DNA of 64,000 bases, from the NCBI RefSeq assembly GCF_014898055.3, contig NW_023601433.1, forward strand, positions 15,548,141 through 15,612,140. The letters run 5' to 3'. Below are positions 56,335-64,000 of the stretch, in pieces (the first letter of the stretch is position 1; every line of letters starts with the position of its first letter). Below the pieces are notes generated by a model. It ran no database searches. It was not told the DNA's origin and worked only from the letters and a program-made list of their open reading frames with translations. Both the position numbers and the translations under genes were made by a program. Source of the DNA: Talpa occidentalis. Lineage: Eukaryota; Chordata; Mammalia; Eulipotyphla; Talpidae.

Positions 56335-58550
56335 TTGGATGATTTCATCATTGGCCAAAAACTCAGTGAAATTTCACAAGTAGATGTCCAGTTCCAAAAA
56401 CAGATAGCAAATGACTTCTGGTTGCCAGCTGTTCTCTTAACCGATTCTTTAGTAGTCATTTGTGGCCAGGGATACCACAAAGATCATGTTAAATGTGTGA
56501 TATTTGTGTGTGTGAGAACCAGATCAGATAGCTTCAATGTTGAGACAGGTCTTCCTAAAAGCTGAGAAGCTACTGATGAAAATCCCCATTCTAGTTACCT
56601 TTATGGACAATAATGATTATTTCTAATTGTTTAAATCAAATAATATGTATGCTTTGGCTCCTTGCGTGAGCACCACCCCAGATGAACCATTCTTTAAGCA
56701 GACAGCACTCCAGATCTGTGCTCAGGAGGGTACCACTTAATTGATGAATCTGTTTTTCTGGTCCTTCAAGGAACCTGTTCAGCAATTTCCTAAGAACTTG
56801 CTATTTCAGTAGCCTATGGAAGTTGCCTGATGTAGTGGAAGAATTTTGAATTTGGAGCAAGATGCAAGGCCCATTTTTACTTACTAGAAACCCTTTTCTG
56901 GATTGTACAAGCCCCTCCCTAGCTGGGCTGTAGTGTGTGGTAATTCCAGCCCAGCCTACCTCTCCAAATTGTGAGAACAAAAGGCATCAGGAATGAACAC
57001 ACTTTGAAAGGCACACTTGTTGCAACTCTGCATGTTTTATAGATGCATCACTCTGGCTGTTTCATTCTCTTCAGTGATTCTGTTTCTGCTCTCCAGCTTT
57101 CTCTGTCCTGCTCCTTAAAATACACTCCGCCCATTTCAAATGCTCAGGGAAAATCTACACTGGCATTTCTTGATGTGCATACTATGGAAATACATGTTAA
57201 AATAAGTTGACTCTATGGCCAAATGGTCTGAGAAATTCTGAGAGAAAGGACATTAGGAAAAGACCCTTCACTGAGTGCTGCATGTCTTAGCATGTGAACA
57301 CATTGTTGGTATCCAAAGGTGAATAGCTATGGCACAGTTACCCACGACAAGTCAGATCCATCGGTGTAAGCCCCCACCATAAAAGCACCTGTCTCGCAGT
57401 GGGCACAGCTGGCTTTGAAATGCGTAAGGGATCACAGATGAAGAAGTGGCATTTGCATGCTCCAGGAATCTTACCTTTCACATCTGGGGTGCTCAGCGGA
57501 CCCATCACCTCTTCCTTAAATGAGTTAGCAATAAAAGGTTAGAAACAGGATATTTAAATACCACTAGCATCCCAAATCACATTAGTGCAAACAGACAATC
57601 AGAAAACATGTTTCCTCATTGATATGTAAAACTGCAGTATGAATGCCCCAGATCTAAGGAGGACTTAGGTTCCTGCCTGCAGCAGTATGATGAATACTCT
57701 GATGTTTATCTTTTCAAGCCCCTCTCCCCTTTCCTCTTCATCTCCAGCCTTGATCCAAGGGTTCCGGGAGTGGCTGGAAGACAATACTGTCACTGCATAC
57801 CTCCCTACTCCCACTAGGAAATCTACAAACTGTTTCCTTGATGTGGTTGCCATTCTCTCCATGCAACTGTATGGGTGTAAACCCTGAGATCTCTAAAACC
57901 AACCCGACTGTGAAAGGGTGTGAAGGAGCATGGTCCCATTCCTAGTCTCCCAGGCTGGTGACAGAACATCTAGAGCACCAATACTCTGGGTGGGGTCAGT
58001 AATGGCAATTGCAATTAACTAGAATTGTGTGGATGGTGATTTTTGTAGTACCTGTGTTAAGAAATGAGTTATAGGGAAACTAAATGAGAAACAGAACATG
58101 ACGTGTTCTTTTCTTCTTGTTGCCCAAGTTCACAGTTGCTGCAAGGTGGGGAGCCCCTCCCCTCCCTCCAGCACCCCCACCCTTTTTGGGAGCACTCAGA
58201 GCAGAGCCAGGCAGGACAAGGCTAATAGGTGGGACTGTTTCTGGGTAGGTATCTTCCCTAGACTTGCCTTTGGGAGCGAGAAGTCCGTCCTGAGATGGCT
58301 GCTTTGTGCTATTTCTTCTCAGTGTTGGTGCATTTCTGGTACATTTCCATATGTCCTCAGGTGCTAGAGGGTGATGGGAGCAGAGCCTGGGAGCTGTCCA
58401 CCTGCAATGCCAGAGCAGGGTTTGGGGTCCCTGCATGCCATCCTCAGGACACAACTTCTGCCATAGTTTGTAAGGCTTGGTCATGTATTTATAGTCTTTC
58501 TTACCCCAGAACAAACCCCAGTGGATTATCCATGCTAATGATTTCCAGCA
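56335..58550. other. Non-coding stretch, no recognised element
   Basis: No gene is visible. The GC-richer part at 58140-58450 has short open frames on both strands without recognisable domains, one of them biased by a GGGTGGGG-type run. The segment 57060-57330 has an old MER- or MIR-like feel but cannot be named. Confidence 0.35.
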
Positions 58551-58564
58551 GCAGGGCCAAAGTG

Positions 58565-58605
58565 GTCTCCATGGTGATGATTTACGCTTGGGTCTCCTAG
58601 GAGAC
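58565..58605. promoter_or_regulatory. Pair of RFX X-box-like sites
   Basis: GTCTCCATGGTGAT (58565-58578) and the perfect 14-base palindrome GTCTCCTAGGAGAC (58592-58605) lie 27 bases apart, start to start. Both fit the RFX half-site layout loosely. Two close copies are more suggestive than one. No promoter is visible nearby. Confidence 0.4.
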
Positions 58606-59042
58606 GATTACACGTGTGGCAGACTTCAGATTCCTTTTATTTCCCACAATGGGAAATGATTTTTCTTTTCACACTGAGCCATGCCCAGAATTTGTAAGAT
58701 AAAATTTAATATTTTCTAATAATTTCTCCCCCCATGGTGTGAAATGATGAGCTATTCTAAAGGGGAAAGAAATGCTTAAAAGGTAAGAAAAAAAAAAACA
58801 TGCTCTTTCTTAATTGTATTATAAATAATCAGAAAATGATGAGCCTGAAGTGAGGTAATAGAAGGCCTTCGTGTTGTGTTTTAGGGTGAGTCTGGTTCAG
58901 TGAGTTGAGTTCTCTGTTTAAATCTGGTATTTGCTTCCATTTCATCTCAGATGATTTATAACACAGCTCTGGTTGGAATGGGTTTAAGATCATGTGGGAC
59001 TTCACACGGTGCACAGAGGAGCAGACTAAAATCTTTCATTGT

Positions 59043-60128
59043 CTGGAACATGGATAATTTGTTCAATAAAGGGTGCTGGGCAAACTGGACCACAACATGC
59101 AAAAAAAAGAAACTAGACCACTACCTTTCACCACGCACAAAAATCAACTCAAAAGGGATAAAAGAACTGGACATAAGACCTGAAACCATAAAATGCTTAG
59201 AAGAAAATATAGATAAAACACTACAAGACATACATCACAGTAACATCTTTAAAGACTCATCACCCAGGGCAAAGAAAGTCAAGGAAAAGATAAACACCTG
59301 GGATTACATTAAACTGAAAAGCTTCTGTACACCCAAAGAGACATTAACCAAAACAGAGAGACACCCCACTGATTGGGAAAAAAATCTTTGCACTTCAGTC
59401 AACTGATAAGGGACTGATCACAAAGATATACAAAGAACGCACACAGCTCAACAAAAACAAAATAAACAATCCAGTCAAGAAATGGGCAGAAGAACTTAAA
59501 AGACATTTCTCCAAAGAGGAAATGTAAATAGCCAACAGGCATATGAAAAAATGTTCAACATCACTTGTAATCAGGGAAATGCAAATCAAAACTACCATGA
59601 GATACCATCTTACACCAGTGAGAATGGCACATATTAAAAAAAAACTAGTAACAACAAATGTTGGCGAGGATGTGGAGAAAAAGGAACTCTTCTGCACTGT
59701 TGGTGGGAGTGCAAACTGGTCCAATCACTATGGAAAGCTGTCTGGAGGTTGCTCAGTCTACTAAAAATGGAACTACCATACCACCCAGCAATTCCACTCC
59801 TAGGGATCTACCCAAAGGACACAAAAACATTGATTCAAAAGAACACCTGTACACCTATGTTTATTGCAGTGCTATTTACAATAGGTAAAACCTGAAAACA
59901 ACCCAAATGCCCAAGATCGATGACTGGATCAAGAAGAGGTGGCACATATACACAATGGAATATTATTCAGCAATCAAAAAAAAAGATAAACTCATGCCAT
60001 TCGCAGCAACGTGGATGGAGTTAGCAGGAATTACACTCAGTGAAATAAGCCAGAAGGAAAAAGAAAAAATATCAGATGGTTTCACTTATAGCAGGAATAC
60101 AGGGGAACCAAATAAGACATCAGTGTAA
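59043..60128 (+). pseudogene. LINE-1 ORF2p C-terminal remnant, frameshifted
   Basis: The frame runs from 'NMDNLFNKGCWANWTTTCKK' to '[20 protein letters not shown]', breaks near 59390, resumes with '[20 protein letters not shown]' (59543), shifts again around the Cys-rich segment near 59660, and ends '[20 protein letters not shown]...KTSV' at 60128. At least three frame changes and an in-frame stop (near 59526) show that it is inactive. Endonuclease and reverse transcriptase domains are absent. Confidence 0.85.
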
Positions 60129-60368
60129 AAATATAACAGTACAAAACATAACAAAGCAAAAACAATTATAAATCAGAGACATCCTGCAGGGGAGGAGGCA
60201 GGAGAGGGATCAGAGGGAGGGAGGAGCACAGGGGACTGAGGTGATGGTGCACGGGTGCCTTGGGGAAGGAAATTCTATGGGGACTACACCTGAGGGGGTG
60301 GGGGGAAGCAAATATTGTTTAAAAATGAACAATGATGTAAAAAATTAAAAAATTAATATAAAAAAGTA
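59043..60368 (+). mobile_element. LINE-1, 5'-truncated, sense, subfamily 2 3' UTR
   Basis: Bounded by AAAATCTTTCATTGTC (59027-59042) and AAAATCTTTTATTGTC (60369-60384). It contains the last roughly 360 codons of ORF2 in pieces, then a 3' UTR with 'GGAGGAGGCAGGAGAGGGAT' and 'GTGCACGGGTGCCTTGGGG', and an A-rich tail. The 3' UTR matches the fragment at 24078 and not the other L1s in this window. Confidence 0.92.
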
Positions 60369-60384
60369 AAATCTTTTATTGTCA

Positions 60385-60985
60385 CCAAAGTCGCTGCTTT
60401 CCCAGTGTCATCGCCAGGGAGAGCTTCCTGTCCAAACCACAGTAATATATCCCGTGGCCAAAAAATTCCATTTATCTGAATTTCAGACACTGGTGTAGCA
60501 GATCTCCTGAGGGGACACCCCAGTGCTCCCCTGAGGGGTCAGCACTGAAACATAGAGATGGGACAGTCCCAGCGATCTTGGCAAACCCATCTCCATGCAT
60601 GTCTGCACAGAAACCTTACGCATTTTTCATGAAAACAAGAACTGGTTCATCTCATGCTCATCCACAAGAGGGCTACCTGTTATTATTCCTTGTTCAAGAT
60701 CTTTCTGCGGCACTTCAGAAAGACAAGGAGGCAGGTAGTTTGGATCTGATAAAGAGGGGGTCGAGCAACTGTGGACCACAGCCTTGCTCTGCTGGAATCA
60801 GTGTAATCCAGCATGGGCTTCTGAGCATCCGCGACAGACCATGTCTCTACAGCGTGCCAACCTCTTCCTTCCATTCATCTAACCAGAGAAGCAAACATTA
60901 AGCTACACGTGTAATAAGTAGGGGGAGGGCTGCTCTACAGAGGCATGTTCTGAATGTTTGGAAGCTCAGAGAAGGGAACGGTTAT
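60385..60985. other. Non-coding spacer between two L1 copies
   Basis: About 600 bases separating the L1s that face each other with their 3' ends. A 107-codon plus-strand frame (60578-60901) has no recognisable domain. Confidence 0.4.
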
Positions 60986-61998
60986 TTTTTTCTTTTTCTT
61001 TTTAATTTTTTTTTATTCCCCATACAATTGCAACCCCCTTATTTTGACCCCAATCCCTTCTTTCCCCGCCCTGCCCCCCCATAGTGTGTCTCTGGTTCAT
61101 AGTTGATTGTTCATTTTGATTTTTTCTTTCTTATAGCTATTCCTTTTCCTGGTCCTTTATTTAGGTTTTCTAGATTCCTGCTATGAGTGAGACCATCCGG
61201 TATTTTTCTTTTTCTTTCTGGCTTATTTCGCTGAGCATAATCCCTTCCAGCTCCATTCATGTTGCTGCAAAACTGCATATGTTTATCTTTTTTGATTGTT
61301 GAGTAATATTCCATGGTGTATATGTACCACATCATCTTGATCCAGTCATCTATTTTTGGGCATTTGGGCTGTTTCCAAAGCTTAGCTATTGTAAGTAGTG
61401 CTGTGATAAACATAGGGGTGCAGGTGCCCTTTGGAATTACTGTTTCTGTGTCCTTTGGGTAAATACCTAGGAGTGGAATTGCTGGATCATATGGAAGCTC
61501 TATCTTTAGTAGGTTGAGGAATCTCCACACAGCTCTCCATAGTGGTTGGACCAGTTTGCACTCCCACCAACAGTGCAGAAGAGTTCCTTTTTCTCCACAC
61601 CCTTGCCAACATTTGTTGTTGCTAGTTTTTTTAATATGTGCCATTCTCACTGGTGTGAGATGGTATCTCTTTGTAGTTTTGATTTGCATTTCCCTGATGA
61701 CAAGTGATGTTGAACATTTTTTCATATGCCTGTTGGCCATTTGCATTTCCTCTTTGGAGAGGTTTCTTTTTAGCTCTTCTGCCCATTTTTTGACTGGATT
61801 ATTTTCTTTGTTTTTGTTGAGTCTCGTCAGCTCTTTGTAGATTTTTGTGATCAGTCCTTTATCATTAGTGTTGTGTGCAAAAATGTTCTCCCAGTTGGTG
61901 GGGTTTCTCTTTGTTTTGGTTATTGTCTCTTTTGCTGTGCAGAAGCTCTTTAGTTTAATGTAGTCCCAGCTGTTTATCTTTGCCTTCACTATCACAGC
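60986..61998 (-). mobile_element. LINE-1, 5'-truncated, antisense, subfamily 1 3' UTR
   Basis: A T run at the left (poly-A tail on the minus strand), the pyrimidine-rich 3' UTR shared with the copy at 28350, and about 280 codons of ORF2. The L1 part ends at 'TTTGCCTTCACTATCACAGC'. A target duplication is not convincing. It points at the sense L1 ending at 60368, giving a tail-to-tail pair 0.6 kb apart with related sequence in inverted orientation. Confidence 0.9.
61111..61998 (-). pseudogene. LINE-1 ORF2p C-terminal fragment, read-through from flank
   Basis: A 374-codon open frame spans 61111-62235, but its first 80 or so residues come from non-L1 flank. L1 begins at '[19 protein letters not shown]' and includes '[18 protein letters not shown]' and '[20 protein letters not shown]'. 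Near the end it shifts frame ('[17 protein letters not shown]') and runs past the normal stop to 'AIRKKKSK'. It is a chance fusion; no promoter or splice structure supports expression. Confidence 0.85.
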
Positions 61999-63667
61999 TA
62001 AAGGAAGCAGATGAATGAAGGTTGCAGAGAAAATGTAAAATTTGAACTGGTTGTCGAAGAACAAGTTTAAATTCCATGATCCATTCCATGATCCAGGTGG
62101 GTGGCTGCAGAAATTGGGTTCAGGTAGACAAGAATTGCTGTGCCAAAGTGCCTTGCATGGGAAATCAAATCTCCAAAGGAGTGAAAACCGTCTCCCTCTG
62201 GGATCCAAGCTATTTCTCTGTAGCTGTACTTGCACGCTAGTTGTCCATCTCTTGGACTGTGTTAAGGCCTCCCAGGAAGCAAAGCTTTGATTGGCATATA
62301 AAACATATTCATATTTGTTGAATATTTCATTTTTTTGAAAACAGATGAAATAAAAAGTGACTGAATTTCAGTATAATGCATGAAAAAAAATACATTTCAT
62401 CTGTTGACTTCAAGTTGATCAAGAGTTTTTTAGAACAGAACACAGATTTCTGGTTCTTTTTATTTATTTCTGGTTCTTTTTATTTCTGGTTCTTTATTAT
62501 TATTTTTAAACAGTTATAAAGCTTGTGGGAAAAAAATGACTTATTAACCCCTAAATCTCAGGTCTGGCTAGCTGTTTCTCCTTGCTTTTACAGGAAATGC
62601 AATAACTGAATCTGACATGGTTGGCATAAAACTTTCTTAATCCAACTGCAATTGGAGAAACTCACTGTTTTGGTAGATATTGTGATGTGTGACCCACATG
62701 TGCACACACACACACACACACACATGCATACAAAGGAAGTGTTCACTGTCATGCAGTGTTGACAGATTAGAACTTTATAGTTAAGTGCTGATATCAACTA
62801 AAAGAGAAACAAGGGCTTCAAGAATCATTACTATTTATATCACATCTCTCTTCCATTTTCTGTCTTCAGCCAGTTACCTGGGATGAGGTTTAGACCTTTT
62901 AACTAGATGAATTACTCAATATTCTGGCACATCAACCACATACGCAAATGACAACAAAAAATATAACTGTTAGACCCAAACAAAAATAAAGTGAAATCAT
63001 TTTGCAGTAAATATCAAACAACAATTTCATAGTATGCAACTGGAATTAAAAACTAACACGAATACGGTGCTTATAAAATATCAGATGTACAGAGCAGTGA
63101 TGCAGACACAGAGTCTGTAAGCTGCACCCAAACGCTTGGGGTACTTTTTCCCCCACAGGACTATCAGGAGGGTCATTAGTATGAGCAGAAAACAGGGAAT
63201 AACCAAATCTTTAATATTTTGTGTCAATAAAAAGACCCTAGTTTAATGAGCCCATACTTAGAAAGAGAGGGATGGAGGAGGAAAAGGAAGAATCTGAAAA
63301 GAAAACAAAAGAAAGAAAAACAACTCTAAGGCTACAGAAAGGAAGAAAATAACCCTGGGACTCCAGTAGCTCCAACAAGACACACACAGCTGCATAGAAG
63401 GAATTCCTCTAAAGTCCGCATGTGTTTCTAGGCTGACGGTGACCCCTGAAGATAGGTAGTAGTGCCCAGAACAAGAATATTGAAAGTAAATTAACTCTAT
63501 TAACAACAGTATGCACTTTGTCCAAGGTTAATAATACTAAATAGAGATGTAAGATTCTATCCCAACCTGTCTTGATTCTGTGACTTGTGTTCTTACCCAT
63601 TGCAAAATGTGGTTACAAATTTAGTTTCGAAAATCTGTAGAGAAAAGCAGACTTTGATTCATGCTTT
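61999..63667. other. Non-coding stretch
   Basis: No gene is visible. It includes a short direct repeat (CCATGATCCATT-type, about 62075-62095), a three-copy 'TCTGGTTCTTTTTATTT' repeat at about 62450-62495, and the CA microsatellite at 62703. Confidence 0.4.
62703..62723. repeat. (CA)n microsatellite
   Basis: About ten ACACAC units beginning after CATGTGC. Short, perfect and probably polymorphic. Confidence 0.9.
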
Positions 63668-63842
63668 TCAAAGAGTGGTTTATAGACCATTTGTATCCAA
63701 TGACATGGCGTCATTTTGAAATACAGATTCTTGGGTCCAACCCCAACCCAATGAATCAGAATATCTGAAGTAGAGCTTAAGAAAATACATTTTTAACACT
63801 CTGGTTAATTCATAAGCACACTAAAGCTTGGGACCCACTGAG
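63668..63842 (+). mobile_element. MER5A-like hAT MITE remnant
   Basis: 'CAAAGAGTGGTTTATAGACC', 'ACAGATTCTTGGGTCCAACC', 'AATGAATCAGAATATCTGAA' and 'CTTGGGACCCACTGAG' follow MER5A order. It is non-coding. Confidence 0.6.
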
Positions 63843-64000
63843 TAAGCCAGCAATAAAGAAGCATTGAGAATATACTGCAGGGGAGACCAGCACACTGGGT
63901 CAGAAGAATGAGGCACGTCAGTGTGGCCTCCATTTACTATTAAGGATTCAGTGCATTCTTGAATTTTATTCTGTACCTTTACCAGTGTTTAGATTCTTCT

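Noticed and set aside
58080..58514. A 144-codon minus-strand frame, GC-rich
   Set aside because: Translation shows no recognisable domain, contains a low-complexity GGGAGGRGG-type stretch, and overlaps an open frame on the other strand.
62588..62797. A small Cys/Val-rich protein on the minus strand
   Set aside because: The translation is produced by the CA microsatellite.

Overview
This is mammalian nuclear DNA with no gene that can be supported. It is AT-rich and dense with interspersed repeats: short tRNA-headed SINEs with target-site duplications, LINE-1 fragments of several ages, ERVL-MaLR LTRs, a Tigger DNA transposon, hAT MITE remnants and MIRs. Every longer open reading frame is either LINE-1 ORF2, Tigger transposase, antisense to one of these, or a short chance frame. 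Intergenic DNA or the inside of a large intron would both fit.

The SINE is the best clue to lineage. Sixteen copies begin on the sense strand with GGGCCTCCCTGGTGG, carry a tRNA-like B box (GGTTCGATCCC) and end in one of two tails. It is not Alu, B1/B2, a carnivore CAN, the ruminant/cetacean CHR type or the vesper-bat VES element as I know them. I suspect the Rhin-type SINE of horseshoe and leaf-nosed bats, but this is recall and inference, not a search.

Layout. 0-8 kb: mostly unplaced old sequence with an antisense L1 remnant, an LTR-like repeat whose end carries a TA microsatellite, and MER5A-like pieces. 8-15 kb: a SINE, two small L1 insertions with twin-priming inversions, an old sense L1 and another SINE. 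15-25 kb: an LTR-like repeat with a 35-bp tandem duplication, a MER20-like MITE, six SINEs and a truncated L1 tail. 25.6-28.2 kb: a nearly full-length, decayed Tigger1-like element interrupted by a SINE. 28.2-34 kb: one ancient antisense L1 ORF2 split by a young L1, two MaLR LTRs and two SINEs. 34-45 kb: old L1 and MER3-like remnants and a 12-bp minisatellite. 45-53 kb: comparatively repeat-poor stretches with homeobox-, forkhead- and RFX-like motifs that are my candidates for conserved regulatory DNA, mixed with a MaLR LTR, a MIR and SINEs. 53-56.3 kb: an LTR-like repeat, then a SINE whose body is interrupted by a 697-bp palindrome. 58-62 kb: paired RFX-like sites and two larger L1 3' ends in opposite orientation.

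The most unusual object is the palindrome at 55387-56083. Two LTR-like arms of about 320 bp lie tail to tail around an AT-rich 55-bp centre, flanked by a CAAG duplication, inside an otherwise normal SINE. No genes act together here; what can be read is a relative order of insertions. I see no previously undescribed multi-gene system.
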